From the NCBI RefSeq assembly GCF_910579365.1, contig NZ_CAJTUX010000003.1, positions 1 to 64,000 of the forward strand: 64,000 nt of DNA, given 5' to 3'. Positions 1-7,262 of the stretch are shown here, piece after piece. The notes below the pieces were generated by a model. The model ran no database searches. It saw nothing but the letters and a program-made list of their open reading frames with translations, and was not told the DNA's origin. A program made the position numbers and the translations under genes. The first letter of the stretch is position 1; each line of letters starts with the position of its first letter. Origin of the DNA: an uncultured Oscillibacter sp. (GTDB taxonomy: Bacteria > Bacillota > Clostridia > Oscillospirales > Oscillospiraceae).

Positions 1-435
1 CAGCCCACGTATTTCATGTCCCTGAAGGGCAACGACGGCCTTGTGAAAATGTACGCCATGGTCAATGTCCAGCAGTACCAGCTGGTGGAAACCGGACAGA
101 CGCTGGCGGAGTGCGAAAACAATTACCGTCAGGCCCTGGCCCACGCGGGCCTCATCGCCGCAGGAGAGCAGAGGCCCGCCGCCGGGGACGCCCAGGAGCA
201 GGAGGGCATCGTGGCCGAAATCCGCAGCGCGGTCATCGGCGGCGACACCCACTTCTATGTTCGCATGGAGGACAGTCTGGGTTATCTGGACTTCAATACG
301 GCGCAGGTGCCTCTGGCGGTGCTGCTGGACGTCCGGGATCATATCCGCTACACCTTCGTGCTGGAGAGTGCGGAATTCCCCGCCCACGGCATCGTTCCGG
401 CCACGGGCTTCGAATACGTGGACTGGGATAACTGA
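1..435 (+). CDS. C-terminal part of an unidentified protein (5' end outside the window)
   Basis: The frame is open from base 1 and stops at TGA 433-435, so about 144 C-terminal residues are visible and the start lies upstream. The visible part begins with a mixed segment (YFMSLKGNDGLVKMYAMV), passes through an Ala/Gln/Glu-rich linker and ends in an acidic, aromatic tail (EYVDWDN). I see no membrane segment, metal motif or catalytic motif. It is followed 25 bases later by a strong hairpin shared with the convergent gene. I do not recognise the family and assign no function. Confidence 0.7.
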   Translation, partial: QPTYFMSLKGNDGLVKMYAMVNVQQYQLVETGQTLAECENNYRQALAHAGLIAAGEQRPAAGDAQEQEGIVAEIRSAVIGGDTHFYVRMEDSLGYLDFNTAQVPLAVLLDVRDHIRYTFVLESAEFPAHGIVPATGFEYVDWDN

Positions 436-460
436 TTCCAAAGAAGTGAAGACCAATCTA

Positions 461-488
461 AAACGGCGGGCCTTACGGCCCGCCGTTT
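461..488. terminator. Bidirectional terminator hairpin
   Basis: Perfect 12-bp inverted repeat (461-472 and 477-488) with a TTAC loop, placed between two convergent stop codons (435 and 498). The arms begin with AAA and end with TTT, so it can work on both strands, though the U-tract is short. Confidence 0.8.
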
Positions 489-497
489 CCCATTCAT

Positions 498-1337
498 TCA
501 TTTTCTCAGAAGAACCAACCCCAGGGTATTGGGACCGCAGTGACAGAAGATGGTGCAGCCCGCCTTGGCCTCCAAAATCTCGCCAAAACGGCCGTCCTCC
601 TGGATAATCTCCCGGGCGATGCCCGCCAGCTCGTCCCCCGGGCAGGTGTCCACCAGGAAAACGCGGCTGAAATCCAGGTCCGTCCGGTCCCGGATCCGCT
701 CGCGAATGTAGTCCGCCACCACCTTGGCGATGTTCCCCCGGTACTTTTTCGTCACGGACATCCTGCCGTCGATGACCTCCACACAAGGATGGAATTTCAG
801 CAGGTTCGCTCCCAGGGCCGTGACGGCGGAACAGCGCCCGCCCTTTTTCATATAGTCCAGCCGGTCCAGCACAAAGCTGGTCTCCAGTCTGGAAACCATG
901 CCCTCCAGCAGCGCCAGAATCTCCGTGACGGACTTTCCCTTCCGGGCCTCGTCCGCCGCCGCCAGAACCATCATGCCATGGCCCACGGTCAGGTTCCCGG
1001 AGTCCACCACGTAAACCTCCGGCACCTCCTCCGCCGCAAGCTTGGCATTCTGGCAGCAGCAGGAAAAGCCGCTGCCGATGTTGATGTGGACAACAGCGTC
1101 GTACCGCTCCGCCAGCGCCCGGAAGACGTCCTCATAGTCCGCCGCGTTGACGGCGTTGGTGGTGGTGATCTCCCCGCCGGCGTCCACATGGGCGGCGATG
1201 TCCGCCGTGCGGATGTCCACCCCGTCGTGATACAGCTTTCCTCCCTTCACGATGCCAAGAGGGAACACAGTGATGTCATATTCCTCCAGCAGCCGTTCCG
1301 GCAGATCGCAGGTGCTGTCGGTGGTAATTTTAATCAT
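498..1337 (-). CDS. DegV family fatty-acid-binding protein (FakB-like)
   Basis: A 279-residue protein of normal length for the DegV family, which binds a fatty acid and presents it to the kinase FakA for entry into phospholipid synthesis. The N-terminus MIKITTDSTCDLPERLLEEY and the following FPLGI segment are typical, as is a GSGFS stretch in the position of the usual SSGLS lipid-binding loop. The frame stays open far upstream, but the ATG at 1337 has an ideal GGAAGGAG site and matches the family start. An extended -10 (TGCTATACT, read on the minus strand from 1443 to 1435) lies about 100 bases upstream. No fakA is present in the window, so the specific role is inferred from the family. Confidence 0.88.
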   Translation of the reverse strand: MIKITTDSTCDLPERLLEEYDITVFPLGIVKGGKLYHDGVDIRTADIAAHVDAGGEITTTNAVNAADYEDVFRALAERYDAVVHINIGSGFSCCCQNAKLAAEEVPEVYVVDSGNLTVGHGMMVLAAADEARKGKSVTEILALLEGMVSRLETSFVLDRLDYMKKGGRCSAVTALGANLLKFHPCVEVIDGRMSVTKKYRGNIAKVVADYIRERIRDRTDLDFSRVFLVDTCPGDELAGIAREIIQEDGRFGEILEAKAGCTIFCHCGPNTLGLVLLRK

Positions 1338-1510
1338 GGGAACTCCTTCCAGGTCCGAGACCGCCGCCGGAGCGGGCGTTTCAGGCCATGTCCTCTCGAA
1401 TTTCCGCCCAAGGCGGTGTTGCGCATATGTGGCTAGTATAGCACAGCCCCCCTGGGAAATCCATAGTGAAATCTGGCCAAATCGCTTTGGCTTATCTTTC
1501 CTGGCGATGT

Positions 1511-1518
1511 GCCGATAG
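1511..1518 (+). promoter_or_regulatory. Possible sigma-28/sigma-D -10 element
   Basis: GCCGATAG matches 7 of 8 bases of the motility sigma-factor -10 consensus GCCGATAA and lies 48 bases before the flagellin-like gene. The -35 region about 15 bases upstream (TTAT) is a poor match to TAAA, so this is suggestive only. Confidence 0.4.
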
Positions 1519-1565
1519 TTTATATAGAGAAACCAAATCAGAGAATTGGAAGGAGGCGCGCTGAA

Positions 1566-4500
1566 ATGGGCGAGCTGGCAATCCGCCGGAGCAGGGGCAC
1601 CGCCCCCGCCCGGTATCAAGCGGTGGAAAAGGCGGAAAAACAGGCCGGCGCCGGACAAAGCACGGTCCGGACGACGGGATTCACCGTCTCGGAGACCTTG
1701 CAGCATCTGATGTCCCGGCTCAGCCAGGCGGAGAATCACACCCGGGAAAGTCACCGGACGCTCCAGACGGGAGAAGTCGTGCTGGCGGAGGTACAGGACA
1801 GCCTGGAGCGCATGGCGGAGCTGGCGCAAACCGCCGCCGGGGACGGAGCGCCTGACCGCGCCGCCCTTCAGGCGGAGCTGGAGCGGCTGCGGGACGGGAT
1901 TGACCGGATGCTCCGTGCCGCCTCCAGCGGCGGCACGCCGCTGTTTCTGGATGGGGACGAGGGCGTGGACGCCGGGTCAGACGCCCTTTTGTACGCCATA
2001 GCGGGGGAATCCCCTCCGGACGGCGGGGGAACGCTTCCCGACTGGCTGACGAAAGGGCTCGCCCAAACCGCCCTGACGCCGGAGCGCCTCCTCGCGGCCC
2101 TGGGACTGGACAAAACCGCCAGCGGACAGGAGCTGCTGGCCGCCATCACAGGCCGCCTCCCGGGAGACAGCCCCGCCTTGAGCCGCCTGGCCGTCTTATA
2201 TCTGGGCGCGGTCATTGCCTGCGGCGGCTCCGCCGGGGCAATCGACCCGGACCAGGCCATGGAGGGCCTGCGGCAGCTGCTGGAGACGATGGCCCAGGGC
2301 GTTTCGCCGGACGAGGCCCTGGAGACGCTGACAAACGGCGCGTTTACCAGCTTTCAGGACTTCCAGGAACAGTTCGGCAGCGGCACGGCTCCGGGGCTGG
2401 AGGACTTCCTCACCGGGCTGCTGCTGTCGGAGGGGGATTCCGTCCCGCTGCCCGGCGTATCCCTGTCCGTCCTTCTCGGGGAAATTGAGGATTTGAATCT
2501 GGACTTGATGACGGGACTTTTGACAGCTCTACAAAGCTCCGAAGTCCCGCCCGCGGAACCGGAGGCCGGCGCGGACGCCGGGGAGGGGACCGCCGCCCCC
2601 CAGGCCGCCGTCATGCAGCTGGAGCACGGACAGGCAACGGGCCGGGACCTCTCCGGCGTGCGCTTCGACCCCGCCTCCGGCGCATGGGAGATCGGCGGCA
2701 CGGAGGATGTCTCCATCCTCGGAACCAGCCAGGGCGGACAGGCGCTTCTCCTCACCGGCTCCGGAACCGTCACGCTCCGGGATATGACCGTCACCACGCT
2801 GACCATTCGCGGCGACGTCCGGATATTCAGCGCGGGGGAACTTCTGATGGAAGAAGTCCGCCTGGAGCAGGGCGCTTCCCTCACCCTGGACGGTGGGGGA
2901 ACCGTCCGGCTTGGCCGGGTTTACGCCGGGGAAGCCACCTCTCTGCGCCTCGCCGGAGGAACCATCGTGCTGGAGCCCCGAGCGGACGGCACGCCGGAGG
3001 AACTGGCGCTTCCCGTGATTTTGGACGGCCCCGCCTTTTTGCCGGCCAGAGCGGTCAGCGTTCAAACGCCGGAGGGCAAACCCCTCACCCCCCTCGACAT
3101 CATCTGGAAGACCCTGCTCCCCGGCTGGAGCGCCGTCACCGCCATGTCAGTGGACGGAAAGCACGCCAGACCCGCCTTTCCGGGAGGCGTCCTCGCCGGC
3201 TCCGCCCGTCTGTGGCTGGAAAAGGGGAACCCCTCCCTTCACGGATATCCCATTCACACCGCCGTCATCCGGGGCCGGGACCGCTTTGGGCGGCCCAGAA
3301 CCCGATACATTTACCTGCGCTGGGACCAGCCTGCGGAGTCCTTCCAGGAGATTTCCATGTACCCCAATCCCTTTACCGTCACCGGCGGCGAGCCGGAACA
3401 GGACTGGGTTTACGAGGAGGAGTCCCACACCCTTCACATCCTCACGGACCAGGTAACCGCCGTCGCCGGCGGCGCGGGAACAGACGCCAATCAGCTCCCC
3501 TTCAGCGGCAGAATCGCCCTGGCCGACGGCATCGGCGCCGTGGAGCTGTCTCTTGACGGCGTAAGCTGCCGGGTGTCCCAGGGCCGGGCCTTCCGCCTGG
3601 GGCGGGAAAACCAGGTGACGCTTCTGCTGCAAAGCGGAAGCAGCAACATCTTTGAAAGCGGTCCGGGCTGCGCGGGCATCTCCTTGGGAGACGGCGCCTC
3701 CCTGTGCATCGACCGGGGCCACCCCGCGGAAAACGGGAGAATCCCCGCCGGAACCCTGACGGCCTCCGGAAACGGCGGCGGCGCGGGCATCGGACGGGAC
3801 AGCGGCGCGGGCCGGGACCGGCGCAGCCGCATTCTGATTCGCGGCGGCTTGATCACCGCCTCCGGAGCCGGCGGCGGCGCGGGTATCGGCGCGGGGAAGC
3901 ATGGATTCATGGGCTCCATCACCATCTCCGGCGGAACAATCCGCTCCACCGGAGGAACCGGCGGCGGGGCCGGCATCGGCGGAGCCTTGGGCGCGCCGGC
4001 AGGAGATATCCGCATTCAGGGGGGAGCCATCTCCGCGGTGGCCGTCTACCACGCCGCCGCCATCGGCGCCGGTATCCAGGGGGCCTGCGGGGACATTCTC
4101 ATCACTGGAACCGCCCGGATCGTCCAGGCACAGGGCGGGAACCCCGGCGCGGACATCGGAGCCTGCCTCTTCGGCGGCTGCGGGGAGGTTCGCGTCTCCG
4201 GAGCGGCGGACATCGGAAGCGCCGGACTCCGGACGCAGACCGGCGTCCCCCTGCAAATGGGAGAGGACACCGTCACCCTGCCCCGGTTCCGCCTCTCCTC
4301 CAAAGTTCTGCGGCTGGACACGCTGCGCGTGTCGGACCAGTCCTGCGCCCAGGCCGCCAAGGACATCGTCGAAGCGGACCGCCGCTGGGTGGCCCAGATT
4401 CAGGCCGCCTACGGCGCGCTGTACACCCGGCTGGAACAGAGCTTCAACGGTCTTTTCCGCGCCCAGAGGTATTTCGGAAATCCGGTGCGGGACCCCTCCG

Positions 4501-4610
4501 CCGCCGGGGTCCTGCTGGAGGACACCCGCCAGTCCATTCTCCCCGACGCCCAGGCTCTGCGCACCCATGGCCGGCGGGGCACGGAGGACCTGCGGCAGCT
4601 GCTGCGGTAG
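1566..4610 (+). CDS. Large protein with flagellin-like ends and a glycine-rich beta-helix core
   Basis: A 1014-residue protein with no signal peptide; the start at 1566 is chosen for its GGAAGGAGG site. Residues about 35-120 look like the coiled part of a flagellin N-domain (LQTGEVVLAEVQDSLERMAE, then an ALQAELERL helix), and the last 85 residues look like a flagellin C-domain (YGALYTRLEQSFNGL, ending in DLRQLLR). Between them is a long middle region with, at about residues 700-870, six repeats of roughly 30 residues of the form GAGIG...I.I.GG.I...G, as in right-handed beta-helices of surface proteins. The extreme N-terminal D0 segment of true flagellin (LSSG...DDAAG) is not evident. No other flagellar gene is near. 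A filament-associated or secreted adhesin-like protein is possible; function is unknown. Confidence 0.65.
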   Translation: MGELAIRRSRGTAPARYQAVEKAEKQAGAGQSTVRTTGFTVSETLQHLMSRLSQAENHTRESHRTLQTGEVVLAEVQDSLERMAELAQTAAGDGAPDRAALQAELERLRDGIDRMLRAASSGGTPLFLDGDEGVDAGSDALLYAIAGESPPDGGGTLPDWLTKGLAQTALTPERLLAALGLDKTASGQELLAAITGRLPGDSPALSRLAVLYLGAVIACGGSAGAIDPDQAMEGLRQLLETMAQGVSPDEALETLTNGAFTSFQDFQEQFGSGTAPGLEDFLTGLLLSEGDSVPLPGVSLSVLLGEIEDLNLDLMTGLLTALQSSEVPPAEPEAGADAGEGTAAPQAAVMQLEHGQATGRDLSGVRFDPASGAWEIGGTEDVSILGTSQGGQALLLTGSGTVTLRDMTVTTLTIRGDVRIFSAGELLMEEVRLEQGASLTLDGGGTVRLGRVYAGEATSLRLAGGTIVLEPRADGTPEELALPVILDGPAFLPARAVSVQTPEGKPLTPLDIIWKTLLPGWSAVTAMSVDGKHARPAFPGGVLAGSARLWLEKGNPSLHGYPIHTAVIRGRDRFGRPRTRYIYLRWDQPAESFQEISMYPNPFTVTGGEPEQDWVYEEESHTLHILTDQVTAVAGGAGTDANQLPFSGRIALADGIGAVELSLDGVSCRVSQGRAFRLGRENQVTLLLQSGSSNIFESGPGCAGISLGDGASLCIDRGHPAENGRIPAGTLTASGNGGGAGIGRDSGAGRDRRSRILIRGGLITASGAGGGAGIGAGKHGFMGSITISGGTIRSTGGTGGGAGIGGALGAPAGDIRIQGGAISAVAVYHAAAIGAGIQGACGDILITGTARIVQAQGGNPGADIGACLFGGCGEVRVSGAADIGSAGLRTQTGVPLQMGEDTVTLPRFRLSSKVLRLDTLRVSDQSCAQAAKDIVEADRRWVAQIQAAYGALYTRLEQSFNGLFRAQRYFGNPVRDPSAAGVLLEDTRQSILPDAQALRTHGRRGTEDLRQLLR

Positions 4611-4681
4611 CGGCAGCTCCCTCCCGCCTGGTCCGAACCGGGACAAATTCACCGTTCTCGGCGGCTAGTACAAAATTGGGC

Positions 4682-4710
4682 TTGTATTTATTTCCATTTT
4701 CGGTTATAAT
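4682..4710 (+). promoter_or_regulatory. Sigma-A promoter of the kamA-like gene
   Basis: TTGTAT (4682-4687), 17-base spacer, TATAAT (4705-4710). It lies downstream of the previous stop codon and about 200 bases before the next start, so the transcript has a long leader. Confidence 0.75.
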
Positions 4711-4716
4711 AGATAA

Positions 4717-4918
4717 AAGTCCATTTTGCGGCAAGGGTCAAAGAACCTGCCGCAAGTCTCGGGAGGGCCGTCCGGCATATTATATGAACATCGTTTGAGA
4801 GGTCTTGTTTATTGAGATAAGAACAACGTTTATGTAAAGCGCGGGAGCCGGATGGTCAGGACCGGGCCCGCGCCTTTTCGCGCTTTTTTTACAATCTTTA
4901 GAAAGGTGGTAGCGGCAT
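4717..4918 (+). promoter_or_regulatory. Structured 5' leader with terminator (putative attenuator)
   Basis: Between the promoter and the start at 4919 lie about 200 untranslated bases. A hairpin near 4725-4755 has arms TTGCGGC and GCCGCAA. A second structure from about 4836 pairs GCGCGGG with CCCGCGC, with an alternative pairing of AAAGCGCG to CGCGCTTT, and is followed by a T-run at 4883-4890. A terminator lying between promoter and gene suggests transcription attenuation. I see no T-box consensus and cannot assign a known riboswitch class. Confidence 0.5.
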
Positions 4919-6028
4919 ATGAGCTGGCAGAACGAATGGAGAGACGGATTCCGAACCGCAGAACAGCTGGCGCCCATCCTGGGATGGACGCCGGAGGAAA
5001 CCGCCCGGTACAGCGAGGTCATCCGGCGGTATCCCATGCTGATTCCGCCCTATTACCTGTCCCTGGTGGACCCAACGAACCCGGAAGACCCCATTGCCCG
5101 GATGTGCGTTCCCTCCCTGGCCGAGCTGGAGGCCGGGGGTTCCCAGGACACCAGCGGCGAGGCGGACAACACCAAGATCGAGGGCTTGCAGCACAAATAC
5201 GCCCAGACGGCCCTGCTGCTATCCACCAATCAGTGCGCCATGTACTGCCGCCACTGCTTCCGCAAGCGTATGGTGGGCCTCTCCGACGCGGAGCTGAACA
5301 AACGGGTGGATGAGGCGGTGGCCTACGTGTCGGAACACCGGGAGATCAACAACGTTCTGGTCTCCGGAGGCGACGCCTTTATGAATCCCAACCATATTCT
5401 GGAACGCTATCTCCGGGAACTCACCGCCATCGATCACCTGGACTTCATCCGCTTTGGCTCTCGGGTGCCGGTGACGCTGCCGGAGCGTATTTACGGCGAC
5501 GAGGAATTCCTGGACCTGTTCGAAAAGTACGGAAAGCGGAAAGCCCTCTTCCTCGTCACCCACTTCAACCACCCCAGAGAGCTGACGGAGCAGGCGGCTC
5601 GGGCCATCCGGGCCATGATTGAGCGAGGCGTCCCCGTGCGGAACCAGACCGTTTTGACCCGGGGCGTCAACGACAGCGGCGAGATCTTGGCCGCTCTTCT
5701 CTCCGGCCTGACCCGGCTGGGAGTCATGCCCTACTACATCTTCCAGTGCCGCCCGGTCACCGGCGTCAAGGGCCGCTTCCAGGTTCCCCTGGCCGACGGC
5801 CTGCGGATTGTGGACGAGGCCAAGTCCCGCCTGAACGGCATCGGCAAGGCGGTGCGCTATGCCATGAGCCACCCCCGGGGCAAGATCGAGGTGGTTTGCC
5901 GGATGCCGGACGGGGAGACGCTGTTCAAATTCCACCAGAGCAAGTACGCGGAGGACAGCGCCCGGCCCTTCTCCGTCCGCCTGTCCCCCACGGACACCTG
6001 GCTGGACAAGGAGCTCCAGGGCGTATAA
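4919..6028 (+). CDS. KamA-family radical SAM/PLP aminomutase-like enzyme
   Basis: A 369-residue radical SAM protein of the lysine 2,3-aminomutase family, which moves an amino group between neighbouring carbons using S-adenosylmethionine and pyridoxal phosphate. The 4Fe-4S motif is CAMYCRHC (Cys106, Cys110, Cys113), followed by the VSGGDA segment. Lys322 in SHPRGKIEV occupies the place of the PLP lysine (usually in a GGGGK context). Two aspartates that bind the lysine side chain in true KamA appear to be Arg278 (QCRPV) and Ser317. The protein is shorter than classical KamA (about 416). I therefore keep the substrate open; glutamate-type or other mutases are alternatives. It is a single-gene unit with a GAAAGGTGG ribosome site. 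Confidence 0.8.
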   Translation: MSWQNEWRDGFRTAEQLAPILGWTPEETARYSEVIRRYPMLIPPYYLSLVDPTNPEDPIARMCVPSLAELEAGGSQDTSGEADNTKIEGLQHKYAQTALLLSTNQCAMYCRHCFRKRMVGLSDAELNKRVDEAVAYVSEHREINNVLVSGGDAFMNPNHILERYLRELTAIDHLDFIRFGSRVPVTLPERIYGDEEFLDLFEKYGKRKALFLVTHFNHPRELTEQAARAIRAMIERGVPVRNQTVLTRGVNDSGEILAALLSGLTRLGVMPYYIFQCRPVTGVKGRFQVPLADGLRIVDEAKSRLNGIGKAVRYAMSHPRGKIEVVCRMPDGETLFKFHQSKYAEDSARPFSVRLSPTDTWLDKELQGV

Positions 6029-6056
6029 AATAGGAACGAGGGAGAATGTAAACGTG

Positions 6057-6078
6057 CGGCAGGGTTCAAGCCCTGCCG
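6057..6078 (+). terminator. Hairpin after the kamA-like gene
   Basis: An 8-bp perfect stem (CGGCAGGG, 6057-6064, with CCCTGCCG, 6071-6078) 28 bases after the stop. There is no T-run, so it may only stabilise the 3' end. Confidence 0.4.
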
Positions 6079-6206
6079 TGCGTTCGCGCGAAACGCCGAA
6101 GTCTTCCGCCCTGCGCCGCGGGGCCCTCACGTCCTCCGCCGCCCATGCCATTGCCGGCGTGGTGGAATTCACTGGAAAAAAACGGAGCCAAAAGCCCTTT
6201 GGGGGA

Positions 6207-6235
6207 TTGACTTTTTCCGGAAGTCCCACTATAAT
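6207..6235 (+). promoter_or_regulatory. Strong sigma-A promoter of the L10-leader-like RNA
   Basis: TTGACT (6207-6212), 17-base spacer, TATAAT (6230-6235). This is one of the best promoters in the window, yet no protein gene lies directly behind it. Confidence 0.8.
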
Positions 6236-6241
6236 AAATCC

Positions 6242-6364
6242 TGCCTTCCAAAGACAGCTGGTGGGGCTCCGCCCGTAAATCCCGCCGAGGACAGCAATCA
6301 GCATCCCCCATTTCTGCTGTTTTTCGTCTCCAATTGTCTTTGGACATGGAGACGTTTTTTATTT
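6242..6364 (+). ncRNA. Orphan L10-leader-like RNA with attenuator terminator
   Basis: Directly after the promoter the sequence contains AAAGACAGCTGGTG, a short GGGC/GCCC hairpin, then TAAATCCCGCCGAGG. These two conserved blocks and their order match, from memory, the ribosomal protein L10 (rplJ-rplL) autoregulatory leader of Firmicutes. It ends in a textbook terminator (CGTCTCCA 6325-6332, TGGAGACG 6347-6354, T-run 6355-6360). No rplJ or rplL follows; the next gene starts at 6747. It therefore looks like a displaced or duplicated leader that produces a small RNA of about 120 bases. Confidence 0.6.
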
Positions 6365-6647
6365 TGTCCGTCGGCAAAAAATGCATGAAAAATTCCTTTC
6401 CCTGCAAAACCGTTTTTCTCGCCCGGTCTGGTATATCTCCGGCGGACACGCATTCTAAGAGACGGCGGCGCGTAAAATAGCGTGGGGCCTCCTCACTCCA
6501 AAAGACCGTTTTCTATCCAGGCACCATCCGGAAAAACACGCTATATCTGGGGAAATTTATCTCCTTGAGCACCTCTTCTTTTTTCCGCTCTTGCCACAAT
6601 TTTTAGAGTCCCGGCCCCGGAAATATATACGATTTTCACTTAGCCGC
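6365..6647. other. Intergenic stretch with nothing recognised
   Basis: About 280 bases, more AT-rich than the surroundings, between the L10-type terminator and the next promoter. I see no open frame with a ribosome site, no RNA gene and no clear repeat. It may mark the edge of an inserted segment. Confidence 0.5.
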
Positions 6648-6676
6648 TTGCTAAACCGGCAAATTCGTGTTAGAAT
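6648..6676 (+). promoter_or_regulatory. Promoter of the Panacea antitoxin operon
   Basis: TTGCTA (6648-6653), 17-base spacer, TAGAAT (6671-6676), about 70 bases before the first gene of the pair. Confidence 0.7.
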
Positions 6677-6694
6677 AGAGACAGGAGGAAGAAC

Positions 6695-6763
6695 ATGAAT
6701 CGAAGAGAGGGTATTCCTGCAAAAAGGAGAGAGGAGGCGAACCGTTATGTGCTTTGCGATTGA
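6695..6763 (+). CDS. Possible 22-residue leader peptide overlapping the antitoxin start
   Basis: ATG at 6695 follows an AGGAGG site (6683-6688) at good spacing and opens 22 codons rich in Arg and Glu, ending at TGA 6761-6763. That stop lies 14 bases inside the next gene, in another frame. The overlap would couple or modulate antitoxin translation. It is too short to prove by sequence alone. Confidence 0.4.
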   Translation: MNRREGIPAKRREEANRYVLCD

Positions 6764-7226
6764 CGCGGCAATGGACATGGTCAACATGTCCATTGAGCTG
6801 GCGGAAAAAACGGAAGACTCGCGCTATTATATGGACTCTATGAAGCTTCACAAGCTTTTGTATTTGAGTCAATGCGCTATGCTGAAAACCCACAAGCGCA
6901 GTTTGTTCAGAGACAAAATCTGGGCCTGCCGCTGTGGTCCCTATGTGGACGGCATAAAGAGTATTCCCGCCAAACGCGGCTTTGGTCTGATTAAAGACCG
7001 CTTTTCCCGGGAGGCTGACGATTTCGTCCCCCCCTCTGTCGCGCGGAGAGATATTCTGAACCGCACATTAGAGGAATTTGGGAAAAAATCCACGGAGGAA
7101 CTCATCCAGCTTACGAAGAATTCAACTCCGTACCTTAAGGCGAGGAGGGAATCCGCCCAGACCAAAGACCCCGAAATTACCCGAGAAAGCATGACAAACG
7201 ACCGCTCCCTGCCGCAGGCCGGATAA
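6747..7226 (+). CDS. Panacea-domain (DUF4065/SocA-like) antitoxin
   Basis: A 159-residue protein. The core KLHKLLYLSQCAML, a Leu-Phe-x-Asp-x-Ile segment, then CGPYVDGI, and later ILNRTLEEFGKKSTEELIQL form the characteristic Panacea (DUF4065, GepA/SocA-like) pattern of K(L)xKLLYxxQ, AWxxGPV-like and the YGxxSxxEL helix. Proteins with this domain serve as antitoxins that neutralise many unrelated toxins encoded next to them. The ATG at 6747 has GAGAGGAGG upstream. The next gene starts 36 bases later on the same strand with no terminator between, which is the usual two-gene layout. Base composition is visibly more AT-rich than the neighbouring core genes, in line with horizontal gain. Confidence 0.8.
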   Translation: MCFAIDAAMDMVNMSIELAEKTEDSRYYMDSMKLHKLLYLSQCAMLKTHKRSLFRDKIWACRCGPYVDGIKSIPAKRGFGLIKDRFSREADDFVPPSVARRDILNRTLEEFGKKSTEELIQLTKNSTPYLKARRESAQTKDPEITRESMTNDRSLPQAG

Positions 7227-7262
7227 CGCCGCAGTTTTATAAAAAGGTAGGATAGAGAGAGA

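Noticed and set aside
1338..1829. N-terminal extension of the DegV gene to 443 residues
   Set aside because: It would cross the divergent promoter region and the next gene's start, and the 1337 start has an ideal ribosome site and family N-terminus.
3700..4230. CRISPR-like or satellite repeats inside the flagellin-like gene
   Set aside because: The repeats are at protein level (GAGIG units), vary in length and DNA sequence, and stay in frame.
4717..4918. Lysine riboswitch or T-box in the kamA leader
   Set aside because: No T-box sequence and no lysine-box conserved blocks could be found; only an unassigned attenuator is supported.
6057..6080. tRNA T-arm-like word GGGTTCAAGCCC after the kamA-like gene
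   Set aside because: The loop is six rather than seven bases and no acceptor, D or anticodon arms can be built around it.
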